DNA from: Kalmusia sp. IMI 367209
Lineage: Eukaryota > Ascomycota > Dothideomycetes > Pleosporales > Didymosphaeriaceae
Length of the DNA: 64,000 bases
Assembly (NCBI GenBank): GCA_027946365.1
Contig: JAPEUQ010000004.1
Coordinates: 2,790,001-2,854,000, forward strand
Reading direction: 5' to 3'
The position numbers were made by a program, and so were the translations under genes. This document shows, piece after piece, positions 42,369 through 54,200 of the stretch (positions within the stretch are counted from its first letter, which is position 1; each line of letters starts with the position of its first letter). The notes beneath the pieces are model-generated. The model ran no database searches and was not told where the DNA came from. It saw nothing but the letters and a program-made list of their open reading frames with translations.

Positions 42369-43275
42369 CTACCCGCTGACAAGCAGCCAAGCTGGGAGTT
42401 TACCACACCCTGAGATTGACCATTCCCTAAACCCATCTATGCTTCTCGTCTTGTTTCGGAAGATGCCCATCGTGAGATCGGACCCTTCCATGAGCTCCAC
42501 AATCTCCGCCTTTTTGATCAGCGAAATAACCTTGCAGAGAATCCTGCTCACAATCTGCCTCAAGCCTTGATTTGACTCCACTGTTGAGATGAATGCGTAG
42601 CGCGCAGCTATCGTAAAGGCATGATCGTTCCACCGAACGCCGCAGGCAAGAGCAAATTTCTGACCAGCGAGATCCTTGAGTCCAATCACTCCGCACTTCT
42701 CCCCAATTGTGTACATCTTGCTGTGAAATAGGAGACGCTCCGGTATTTCGAAGATGACACCACTATCCGATATCAACGCGAAGTCCATGCACTTGGAACA
42801 AATAACCCTGTAAGCTGCAAGATATCTGACGCATCCTCTGGATCTAGCTTCGGATGGTAGTCGCCTTCATAGAGATACTGGATGAGTAGCTTGATGATGA
42901 GGTCTTAATCTTCTGAAAGATGAATCCTGGCGGTTTGTGATCCCTTAATGGTATTAACACATGAAATGACCGCTTCTATAAGCCAGAATATCCGAAAATT
43001 CGCTCGAGGTATGAGAAAGCGTCGAAATGCCGTATCTAATCACACATATCTACCTGTCCCATTGAGTGGACTGCCTTGGCAAAAAATCCACCTGGGGATT
43101 GACAATGAGGCGGTAGACATGGTGTTCCTTTTTGTCACACACAACGGTAAGGTCTGTATAGTCGGGAAATGCAAACGACCTGCTCGGAATTAGTGTCTGA
43201 TACGCAGAACATGTGAAGTAGCGATGCGTACGCCTGGATAAACTCAACAAGGCGAAGGCCTAATTTATCGGCCAT
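42369..43275 (-). pseudogene. BTB copy 3, broken
   Basis: Starts MADKLGLRLVEFIQ at 43275, followed by a GTACGC..GAGCAG intron and FPDYTDLTVVCDKKEHHVYR. Near 43097-43106 the frame shifts: the upstream reading LIV continues only in another frame as SPGGFFAKAVHSMGQ, consistent with a one-base deletion. After the next intron the frame reads GSQTARIHLSED and then TAA at 42905-42907, followed by DLIIKLLIQYLYEGDYHPK. The C-terminal BACK-like part (MYTIGEKCGVIGLKDLAGQK..) remains open to 42369. The Cys-rich insert is mostly gone. These are at least two separate lesions in a relative of copies 1 and 2. Confidence 0.75.
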
Positions 43276-43969
43276 GGTGAGGTCTACAACTTGGTCAAGC
43301 CGTGTGCTGAGGTGCGAGGAGTGGAAGAGCAAGGGTGCGCGTGAAGGTGGCCACTAAAGGGTCAAGCCTTAATCTCTTACGGGTTGCACAGGAATGAGCT
43401 CGTGGGCGGGCAACAGGTGACAAAACCTGTGGTGTCGAGTTGCATAACGCACCCTATCAAACACATAATACTAGTTGTCACAGCAAGTCATAGTTACTTC
43501 GTATATACAAACACGCCAGGTTGTAAAAGCTAGTCTAGTTTTGAAAGTTTTCAACATACCTCTGCTGCTTCATATAGTGAGACACTACAAGATCCATAGT
43601 ACAAGGGTAGGTACCTGGCCTTGCTTATCGGGTTGGGCCGGGTCGGACAGAAGAGCACAGAAGAGCTCGCACAAAGTATTGTGATACCTAGCGTAGGTAG
43701 GAGTGTGGGTGACACCTGGCAGTAATCCAACCACGAACAGAATTATACTTTAGACTCAACCGCGGTTTGCTTATGAACTACCTTAAAGTTGGCCACCACA
43801 TAGAAATGTGCTACCAAAGTAGAAACGGCGAGATTGCCTGGTGCATTCTAAAAGGACCTAGTTCACCTAATTCATCGTTCAGTAGTTTGTGAAGTGCTAC
43901 TGCAGCAACTGCCTGTCCTCTCTCGGAATCCAGTGCACTTTAGAGAATAGTTCATCCAGTGTACCCGAT
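43276..43969. other. Spacer between BTB copies 3 and 4
   Basis: No open frame with family content. Nothing else was recognised. Confidence 0.5.
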
Positions 43970-44765
43970 GAATGACCCTATCTCTCTTGGGCTTCCCATC
44001 CAAAAGCTGATCATAATCGGTGAGGAGATTCTTTGTTCGTGGAGACCTCCATCAACTCCGTGTGCGTTACTATCGTCGTATACGTCATGCCCCCAGGCGT
44101 CGATAAGTAAACATACTGAGTCGCCTCAGAAAATACCGGATCGTCCTAATCACAATAACCCGCCTTCGCGAAGTCGGCGCGCGCAAGATCCTGGAGCCTG
44201 GTGATGAGCAGGCGATCCACTATGGCGTATGTCTTAGTGTGAGTGTGAAGGTATACGGCTTGCTTGCTGGGCGTTTTGGCGAATACTGTACTCCATACGC
44301 ATAATAGGCAGGTGAAGTTGACGCAGACATCGATCGCCGGATTGCGCGCAACGCCGTATCTATGGTGATGAGAGACGTACTCCGCACACTCTTCATCATG
44401 CGAATTGAATTAAGTATGAGAGGACGTGCCGAAAAAGTTGCCAGAATCATTCTGGCCGTATGAGGTATTCCCAAACTCATCAGAGCATCTGGAAGGACGG
44501 TGCAAAGTCGCTTTCGTAAAGAAACTCTATCAATAGCTTGACAACGTGTGCTTCCTCTTCAGATAGGTCTCCTTGTTCTTCAATCCCACGCTTTTGAGAA
44601 GCCTGATCGAGGACACACCATGTTGTAATGAGTGTGGTAGATGTCTGGGCCGCAAGTAATGTTGAGGTCCGAATATAGGCCGGAAGAGGCGAGGCCCTTG
44701 GCGGATGCTAGGAGCTGCTTGCGAGCACTAACTGCTATGGCTGGAATAGTACGTAAGTATTGCAC
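43970..44765 (-). pseudogene. BTB copy 4, broken remnant
   Basis: Minus-strand pieces read SARKQLLASAKGLASSGLYS, DLNITCGPDIYHTHYNMVCP and RSGFSKAWD then stop; after a gap GDLSEEEAHVVKLLIEFLYE and SDFAPSFQML then two stops; and near 44150-44230 HTKTYAIVDRLLITRLQDLA, RADFAKAGYCD, stop, DDPVFSEATQYVYLSTPGG. Together they are a BTB plus BACK-like gene in the same order as copies 1-3 but with several stops and shifts. The initiator position reads ATA before AVSARKQ, so the start codon may also be lost. Confidence 0.7.
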
Positions 44766-45253
44766 AACCGGTGCTGTCTTACATATCTTAGGGCAACTTA
44801 CTAAATCTCACGCTGGAATTTAGCACTAGCACTTGCGATTCGCGTTTATGAGGGAATACAAACACCTTAAGCGAACAAACAGATATAGATGTGTCTGTTA
44901 AGCGGGTTATTTAGCATTTGCTTTTTGGCGAGAAATTAAGTCCAAGCAGCTCCAGGAAGTGATTGCGAAAAAGGGTTCCGACACGCTCTTTTTTTTTACG
45001 GGAAGTGAATGTAAGTAATACAAATGCCAAAATATGTTCAAGGTACCGTTTAGAATATTCTGGATGCACAGGATATTGCATAGTCCAAAAGAATCTTCAC
45101 AATGGAGATGTCTAGATTGTCCTGTAATCATCTCCATTGGTCCCAGTAGAGTGATTTGGGTTTGTTATGCTCCAAGAGCCTTACTGAGTAATCGATTTGT
45201 CCACAGGTACCTGTCATACGGACTCGCGACGATTTATGGAGAAGAGGTATTAC
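44766..45253. other. Spacer, nothing seen
   Basis: Sequence between BTB copy 4 and the 3' end of the transcription factor. A T9 run at about 44989-44997. No gene. Confidence 0.5.
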
Positions 45254-47703
45254 CTAGAACTGTCTCCCGACTCCACTGTGTTCACCGGCAGCCCGCGGGA
45301 TATTAAATCCCGCCCCATCCATGGCGAAGCTATTGGCACTCTGCAACTCGAAATTCAGTAACAGGTTATTCCAGTTTGACCAGTTCAGCTGATCTTCTTC
45401 AATTGGAATATTGATATCATTCAGCTGCGGGCCGTCAAATGCATTCAGCATGTCCGCATCCCAGACAAAGCTATCAACGTTATCCCCATATGCGGTCTGT
45501 GGTACGCTGGCTAGTGTGGATGCTTGCGATTGTGCAGATGCTGTGTGTTGCTGTGCAAGGTCGGCAACATTTGATAGTCGATCCTGAGCTGTGTCATTTC
45601 CAAGTGCAGCACCTTGGCTCTGCTGAGCCTTAATATCTTCTTTCGCCTTCCGGGTACGCAAGACCTGGATGAAGTATGGCTCACCGCCTTCAGGAATTCC
45701 GCGCGCAGCAATATATGCGTCCCATGCGGTGAGTGTCAAAGTGGCTATGGCTATAGGCAGCGCTTGTCTTGACGCCTCCAACGAAAAGTTAGGGTGGAAG
45801 TCGAATACAGTCTGGACTTCTTTCCAAGCACTTGCGACATCAGGGCCTAGCGTACGATATTTGAGCGCGGAGACGAAGTAGACGAAGGCCTTCCACTGAA
45901 AATGTGAATTGATGTGCCATAGGCAGCCTTGCATCTCCTTAGTCGTGTATGCCATGTTCTGCCATCTGATAACGGATACCGCCAGTTCAAAAAGAACATC
46001 TTTCTCTGATTGGGGCAGATTCACGTCGGTGCCCTCAGGGCAGTGTGCGATGAAGCGTAACATGGCTACGACCCCTTTGGCAAGATAAGTGCACATAAAA
46101 TGCCAAGGTATAGATCTATCGCAATGATCAAGGAATTTGCGTTGGTATAGTGCTTCGAGCTCATCAATCACTTTGTCCTTAATGATAAGCGAAGCAGCAT
46201 TGCTGGACAGCGTATTCCAGACGCCGTCGAAGCTTGACTTCTGGTTCCTTGAATTCCTCAAGAAATCGCCAAGATGGCATCGAATGAGGAAGAACATCAT
46301 CTCCGTCGCGCCTTCATGCTCCTGTGGAATTTCTTTCATGTCGGGAAATAAATCAATGTCATTGAGGTTCGCTGGTCGTTTCACTTCACCAAAGAACATA
46401 GTTCCTCCTAACGTACCAGCATAGGTTAGCACACGGAGATGTTCGATTAAACATTATGCGTACCTGTACCAGCAAGCTTCTCGGCGAAGCCGTCCTGCAT
46501 CATTATCTGATACCAGAGACGTCTTCGCATCTCGCACTCAAAAGGAGGTAAGCCTAACGTCTCTGGGTCTCGATGAAGCCCAATGCGTTGCCCAATTCGA
46601 GCAGCGACGCCCGTTAGGATCCAGATGACCCGTGCATCAAAATTGATCAACGACGTGATGAAGAGTACTAGTGCCTGTAGCACCATAGAATCGGAGGTCT
46701 TGAGAAAGCTAGATCGAATGAGAGCAAGATGACCCGCCGTCCGGAACCGTTGATTAACCACCTATAATAATAATGTGAACAATGGATTCTACGAACGTAG
46801 CTCGAATGTGAATTTACTTACGGCCTTAGAATCACCCAAGATCGCAACACATTCAGAATTACTTAAGCTCTCTACACTGCAAGCGTAGATAGCAAACATC
46901 AACGCCTCCACATTCTTCGGCACATCATCGAGATTCCCACTCGCGTTCGAGATGACTTGCTGTACAGAGGGGGCATGGAAAACTTTGACCAAAGGATTGA
47001 TATTGTCGAGATATACCTGCCATAATTTGAAGATTTGACCAGGATTCGGATGGAATGCACGAAGAGTGCTCGGCGCGCTCGAAACACCTAGTAGGATGTC
47101 CCCGCCACACGTAGTCAAGTTGGATGGTGTCGTTGCATCTTTAGTATTACCATCTTCATCTTCATCTGAAGAGTCTTCGAGTATCCGTTTAGGGTCACGA
47201 AACTCGCTCTGCAAACTCGTCCACAGTGTGTTCTCTAAGTACCGTGATTTGCCACCATCAGAGACGAGGACACCCGAGCCACGGTGCTCTGAGTCTGGCG
47301 TAGGCTTGACAGTGTCTCCGATATCTGTCACGTATTTATTCACGCCAATCACATCTTCTTCGTTGCCGTTCCTGTTCTGAGGCTTCTCCACCTCCTGCTT
47401 CACCAACTCTTCAGGATCCACACCATGTGCCCTAAGCGCTTTTTCGTATAGTCGCAGCCTGGTCTGAACATCAACTTCGCGTATACCCCTCTTTCGTCGC
47501 CGTGGGGGCGCAGGAGCTTTGTAGATGCACTCTACGCGGGCTTTGGTGCAATTAGAACAACCACCGGGAGCTTTATCGCATTTTACTTTCCGCTGAGCAC
47601 ACAATACGCACGAGAAACTCTTGTGAATAGAGTGAGTGGATTTCTCTGGTACTGTCGTTGCAGAGTCGGGTGTGGAAGCATCCGAAGAAGCGTGAGTTGG
47701 CAT
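45254..47703 (-). CDS. Zn2Cys6 fungal transcription factor
   Basis: Exons 47703-46822, 46761-46464 and 46407-45254 join to 777 residues. The binuclear zinc cluster at about residues 31-60 reads CVLCAQRKVKCDKAPGGCSN then CTKARVEC, with the six cysteines in correct spacing, followed by a basic linker (PRRRKRG) and a heptad-like helix (RLRLYEKALRAHGVD). The middle region is the fungal-specific factor domain: VLQALVLFITSL..DARVIWILTGVAARIGQRIGLHRDPETLGLPPFECEMRRRLWYQI. The Asp/Asn/Gln-rich C-terminus could activate transcription. It binds DNA, probably CGG-containing sites, in the nucleus. It lies next to the BTB array, but no target can be named. Confidence 0.9.
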
Positions 47704-48495
47704 CGCGAACTAATCTTGCATTTGGGCATTTAAAGTGGAATGTGTGCTATACGGTGCTTTGATCGCATATCCGAAATAACATCATTCCAATCGCAAAGTC
47801 GAAAAGAATGTGCGCCTCTCGACTCAACGTGGTTGCCTTTTCTTGGCTGGCGGGTTGGATAGATGATGCAGATGTAAAGAAGCTTGTGCAAGAGCCGCGT
47901 AGAGCGCTGACGTCAGCCCGCTAATTGAATTAGTCATCGTTCCAAGATTGGAAACCGCACGTGTATATTAACGCAAACTGTGGGTAGTTAATTGTAGTGG
48001 TTTCAAAGCATTTCAATTATTATGACCAGTGCCTCACGAAGCTAATAGTAGGGAGTTGCCCAGATCAAGGTCCTGTATATCTCGTGCGAACAGTACTTTT
48101 GCGTCGGATCCTCGGGTGGCATCTATCGGCAAGCATTATGTGAGCAACTGCAATACATCTCACAGAATATAAAGCCGAGCAGTATGATCTGGAAGAAGAG
48201 CCATGCATGTATTCTTGCTATCAAGTATCTTCCTTTAGTGCTCAATAGAAACTATGAGGTACATACGATCAGAGTGACACATACCGGCCACGCAATGAGA
48301 TAGGAAACGCATGCAACACAAATCCTGGCGCCTAGATTCCAAACCATCCCAATCCATAAGATATGCGTGCTACGGAACAATATACCCGAGCACGCCCAGT
48401 GCTATATGCAAGCATGCGATGATAGCAGGGTGCGAACCGACACCATGCTGTATTCTAGCAACGGCGCTCTATCGGCGCTAGTGATAAGTCACTAT
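47704..48495. other. Intergenic, no gene seen
   Basis: Promoter of the transcription factor at left and 3' flank of the protease at right. No tRNA fold found. Short random frames only. Confidence 0.5.
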
Positions 48496-50348
48496 TTATT
48501 CGCGTGCAACACGCTCCTTCAAATCCTGGAAGAAACCTTCCATTTCGTCGGCAACGAACTCTTCAATATCCGCCGTGAGCTTGTCAAGCTTCTCATGGAG
48601 ACGGTGACCGGCACGTCCAGCAGCACCCTTGGCCATCTTGAACTCAGTCTCGATATCCTCCTCAATGTCAGAGACGGATGGGATGGTGATGGTAAGAGCC
48701 TCCTTCTCGGCGGTCTTCTTGACAGTGTAGCCACCCTTCTCAATGATGTCAGTGTAGTTGGAAGAACCGCCACCGTTCCAGGCGAGAATGTTCTTGGTGT
48801 TGCTGGGAACATCAGAGAGGGCACCGACGGTACCAATGGAGATGAGGTTGGCCTTGAGCTTCTTGGGGGTGATATCAGCAACGGCGTAAGCGGAGTCCTT
48901 GGCGGGCTGGAGAGAGAGCAGGTAGGCGAGAAGACCAGCAATATGAGGTGATGCCATCGAGGTACCCGAGATGGTGTTGGTCGCGTGCTCAGAGCCGATC
49001 CAGGTGGAAAGAATGTTGAGACCCGGAGCAAAGATGTCATTGCACTTGCCATAGTTGGAGAAGTAGGCGCGCTCATCAAGCAGGGTGGAGGCACCAACAG
49101 TGACGGCTTTCTCCGCAGCGGCGGGAGAGTAATTGCACGAGTCCGCGTTGTCGTTACCGGCAGCAACAGCGAAGTGGATACCAGCATCGACAGCGGCGTT
49201 AACAGCGAGGTCCAGAGTGGTCGACTTGCCACCACCCAAGCTCATGTTAGCAGCGCTACCCTTGAAGCCCTTGCGCTTGCCATCTTTGGCCTTCTTGGCC
49301 TGCTCGTTGTGGGCTTGGACGGCATATTCGACACCCTTGACAACATCGGACATGGTACCTGAGCCGTTGGAGCGGAGCACCTTGACAGCGTATACTTCAG
49401 CCTTCTTGGCAACACCGTACTTCTTACCAGCAACAGTGCCAGAGCAGTGGGTACCGTGGCCATTGCCATCCTCATCGGCATCACCGTTGGGGATAGTCTT
49501 GCCCCAGTGTGCACGACCTTCAAAGTCAACGTGCTTGTGGTTGGTACCGGTGTCGATAACGTAGACATCAACACCCTCACCGCCGTCAGCGGAGTAGAGG
49601 TACTTGTTCCAGGTGCCGAAACTTAGGGAATCGCGATGCGAGATACGGGCGAGACCCCACGGGGCGTTCTTCTCCGTCTCGTAATCGTCGCTACCCATGG
49701 TATGGACAATGGAGTCCTTCTCGATGTAGTCGACCTATCATGCAAGCAATCGTTAGCCTAAGTTCTGCTATGCAAGGTACTTTGGTACCTGAGCCGGGAG
49801 TGCGGTCACGTGCGATTGCGTCGTATTGCGTGTCCTAGAGCGGCTCGAGGCAGCACTCCTCAGCTTATCGCGCAGGCGATCGCTTGGCGCGACAACAGCA
49901 CTGCGCAACACGCACTGGCAAGCTGCTGATGCCGATGGCTCGCCGCATGTGGTGTTGTAGCCAAAGAAAGTAGGGTACTCACGTCTGGGTGTCTCCGGAT
50001 CTCCTCGAGCGTCTCTTCGTCAAAATGACCGGAATAGCCCATCAGGCCGCCGACAATGTTGTATGTGTGCTTGAGACCATCGAAGATCTCAGACGAGATG
50101 GGGAACTGGGAGCGCTTGCGGAGCTCGGAGCGGTCGTCCTGGCTCTTGGTGTGGACGCTCTGCACCCACTCGTGGTGGCTCTGGGCATCCGCGTGCTTGA
50201 CGTGCTTCTTGAACACGACCATGTACGAGTTTGGCACCTCCTCGGCCTGTGTCGACGAGAGGACGGGAGCGGCCTCGTTGTGGATGGTGCCCACCTTCAA
50301 GGGCGAAGCTGCGGCCAGCGGCAGCAGCGCGAGGGCTGAGTACCTCAT
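48496..50348 (-). CDS. Subtilisin-like serine protease (vacuolar/alkaline S8A type)
   Basis: Exons 50348-49983 and 49734-48496 join to 534 residues, with a 248-nt intron (GTGAGT..GATAG), long for this window. Residues 1-14 are a signal peptide, about 40-125 an inhibitor I9 propeptide (SYMVVFKKHVKH..), then the S8A domain. The catalytic triad is visible: Asp about 183 (VYVIDTGTNHKHVDF), His about 215 (GNGHGTHCSG) and Ser about 381 (SGTSMASPHIAG); the oxyanion Asn is in AAGNDN. The C-terminal extension of about 80 residues (IEEDIETEFKMAKGAAGRAG..) is typical of the vacuolar proteinase B/Alp2 branch, which in several moulds is an IgE-binding allergen. Activation by propeptide removal in the secretory pathway is inferred. 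It is intact. Confidence 0.93.
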
Positions 50349-51234
50349 TATGGCGGGACTCGCGCGGCGAGTTTCACAAAGAAATGAGAAGAGGGAGCGG
50401 CAGCAAGACAGAGACAAGAGTAGCGATGATGATGGGGGAGAGATGGGTGTGGCGGGATGAGAGATGAGTCGGAGCTGGTAGCTATGGCGATGGAGCTCTT
50501 ATACCGGCCTCGGGCTAGCTGTTATCAGAACCCTATCAGCTGTGACGCACCGCGCGTGACCTGCCCCGGGGTATGTTGCCGCCTTGCCCCAGCCTCCAGA
50601 CTTCGCCTTAAGCTCGATGCGGCAACGCACCATGCCCGCGCCTCGCAGCACGCGCTTCACCATCCGGCGAGCCTGCGATGCGAGGCACCGTAGTTGCAAC
50701 TCACGGCGTTGCTCTGAGACGCTGCGAAGGTCCAGCACAGCAAAGCAGCAGCAACACGCAGACCGCAGCGGCGACGGGCAGCGCTTTCCCAGTTGAGTGC
50801 TAGTGCAAGTTGGCCCGCGTGAACAGCCTCACTGTCTCACGCGCGGTGCGCTGCTGACAGCACTGCAGTGATAGCCCCGTCAATCTGTACCGTCGCTGAG
50901 GGAGCATCCAAGTGCCAGTGCAAGTTCAAGGGCATTCGTACCCATTGTTCGTGAATCGCCCTGCCAGTGTCCTTTGGCGGCTGCCTGCGCGCACTACGGT
51001 TGCAGCTCAAGGGTCCAAGCTCTCTGCCGTTTTGGAACTCCACCATCGCTCACCCGTCCCACGCCCAAGCTCAGCATTGGAGCTGCTGCACTCGTCCCGA
51101 TACTCGCAGCACGCTCACTGAAAGCTGCTGTTCTCGCCCGTCGGTACAGACACGATTCATGACTGAGCGATGACTCTGCTTGCCCCGCATCAACCTCCCC
51201 CAAACCTTCGTAGCGGCGGTGGACTTGATTGAAC
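50349..51234. promoter_or_regulatory. Divergent promoter, protease and BEACH protein
   Basis: About 890 nt between two start codons on opposite strands. GC-rich at about 50550-51000. No gene was recognised in the frames, which are overlapping and random. Confidence 0.45.
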
Positions 51235-54200
51235 ATGGCCTCCGCCCGCCGTCATCGTTCCTCGACGGCTGCCTCGAGGGCGCCGCCCATGAACAACCAG
51301 ATAGCCGAGTTGCGCAGCCTTGCAGACGAGCTCATCCGCGCCTCTGAGACGTCCCCACCGACCGCGGAGGTCCTACAGGCCCAGAGCAACGCCCTTCGCC
51401 GCATGCGCCAGCTGCTGATCGAATCCCACGAGCAAACGCAGACCAAAGATGCTTTCCGCCATGTACGCGGCTTCGACGTCCTCCTTATGACCCTCCGCTC
51501 TGTCTCCGGCTTCTACAAACCCGAGCAGCTTTCCCCTCCCGACCGCATCGACTTCTTCGAAGTTATAAAAAGTACGTTGGACGTGCTTTCGGATGCACTC
51601 AACGAGCACTCGGGAAACCGACGTTTTTTTGCTAAGAGGGTCGAGGATAATGGCTGGAGTGCGTTGGAGCAGGCCCTGGGAAGCACCGGCATCTTTGGCG
51701 GTCAGTCCAAGAGCAAGCGGGATGATGCGGGCCAGGAGCAGCTGTTCGGCTGCCTCTTTGCCTTTGCACTTGGCGAAGAGGCCGTGACACGCATCTTCCG
51801 TGACATCGACAAAAGGGTCGAGGAGCTGAAATCAGAGCCGCAGGAGACAGAGACGCAAAATAGCCAACAAACGGATGACACTATAGCCGAAATCGTTGTT
51901 ACAAGCCCTCGTTCGACCTATAGCGACTTCGAGGTGGACATGGACGCATTGCAGGCACAAGTGCGAATGATATTCAGTGGCAATGAGGTGCTACAGAACC
52001 CAGATATCATACCCACCATATTACATTTCTGGCTGGGATTATCGGGCGACGAGGCACCAGGGACTCGGTCGAAACCATTGTCTATTGCAGTTCTGCTGGC
52101 TATCCTGGAGATCACCACCATGTCGTCATATAACAAAGCGAATGTGCACCTAACTGGCGTGCTCAGCATCATACTTCCGCTGTTGTTCGACAATAAATGT
52201 GCACCAACGGAAGCAGGGCTTCTTCGACAGCTTGCTGACAAGCTGATTGAATTTGGCATCAATCAGCTAGACGATGCATATTATCTTTTTCGGAAGGCAG
52301 CCGTGTCAGACCATGCGGCAGAATTCCTATACCAGGGAATGCGCATCTCGCGTGGCGCGCCCTTCATCCAATTCGACCTTTCATTACACGGCTTCAGCGC
52401 CATCGAGCTGCCTGACATAGGCCGTTCCTTTCCCCCTGTATCTCCGGGCGGCGGCTACACTTTTGCAGCTTGGATACGAGTAGACAAGTATGATCCCAAC
52501 TGCCACACTACCATCTTTGGCGCATACGACGACACTCAAACCTGTTTCCTGATGGCTTATCTGGAAAAAGATACCCGTTGTTTCATTCTACAGACCTATA
52601 TGGGCCACTCGGCGGGCATAACTCCCAGTGTTCGCTTCAAAAAAGCCCCGCGTTTTCAAGAGGGCCGATGGTATCATATTGCGGTTGTACACCGACGGCC
52701 CAAGGTGATGGGCCTGGGTGCTCACCAAGCATATCTTTTCGTCGACGGTGAATTTACCGAGACCATGAAAGCTCACTACCCATCGCATCCACCTGTATTG
52801 GAAGGTAGCCAAGAGAGCTTCGCGTCCTTGTCTTCTAGTCGAGGTCAGCACCGTGTACTTGCCTTCCTGGGCACCCCGCGGAATTTGGCTCCTCGCTTGG
52901 GTCGAAATGTGTTGTCATCGAGGCTATCTATGGCTTCATTTCATCTATTCGCCGAACCATTATCAGACGAGCTCATCGCTGTATATCACAAGCTTGGCCC
53001 GCGTTATTGCGGCAATTTTCAGGACAAGCTTGGCTCATTTCAGACTTACCGTACTTCCGCTGAACTTCATGTACTCAATGAGATATTACATCCCGGAAAG
53101 GAAGAACGCTCTGATATTGTTTCTGCGATACGTTCAAGTGCAGGTTTCTTGCTTCCCGAGTCTAAGATCCTACTCAGCTTTTCACCCAGCTCTGTCATGG
53201 ATGACGATGATCGCAACGCCATTGATGAATCTCAACTAATCCAATCTTTGTCCAAAGATTCAGCAAGAGCCCTTCATCGATACACCAGGATGCATGGCAC
53301 GCCCATCATCATCAACGCCGCGATTCCATCGGTGAACGCCGCTTTATCGCAAGTTCGTGGTTTCGGTAGACTCTCAGGCGACGCCGTCGTGGTCGTACCC
53401 CAAGCCCTCGACGATGCGATCTGGAGGATAGGTGGCTGTTCAGCGGTCGGCTTGAAGCTAGTCCAATCTGCCCAGACTCTTGATGGAGTGTTGCGTGCAG
53501 TCAAAATCCTTCTCGAGGCCGTAGAAGGCAATTGGCGTAATTGCGAGGCGATGGAGCAAAGTAATGGATTTGCTGTTCTTGCTGAAGTCCTCCGTCAGAA
53601 AGTCGGTCCGGCCTTGACAGGGCCAAGTCTACGGCCTGGTACAGCTGCCAATGTGAGCACTGACGAATGCGAAGCTTTCATTCTCCAACTTCTCAGAGTC
53701 ATATTGGACTTCGTAGGATACGATGAGCAACAACCTGCAGAATCACTCATCATCAATCCTTTAGCTTATCGTGTACTTCTTGTCGATCTAGAAATTTGGC
53801 GCAAATCAACGTCTTTGGAGACACAAAGGCTTTACTACAAGCAGTTCGTCGACTTTGCTAAGGATAGCAAGTACCACCACTACAACGCAAAACGATTTCA
53901 ACGCATCAGTATGTGTATTTCCCTGGTCATGAACTAATGGGCTGATTAGAATAGGGGTTGTCAAGCGTTTGACGGATGCTCTCAAGGGCGAACCATTCAA
54001 CTCACAAACATTCCCTCTCTTCCTCAAGGCATTTGGAATTCTTGTCCAGGCTAATTTCAATGGCGAAACATCTCGGTCATTGGCGCTATTCGTCACATAC
54101 GCTCTACACGATAGTCGCGCTTCCTACGTGAAGCGGCCATTACGACCAAAAGCTAGCACTCTACGTCTCCGAAAAGGGACGCCACCCACACTAACCCCTG

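Noticed and set aside
48367..48951. 194-codon plus-strand frame
   Set aside because: Antisense to the 3' end of the subtilisin-like protease gene; Leu/Gly/Val-rich shadow.
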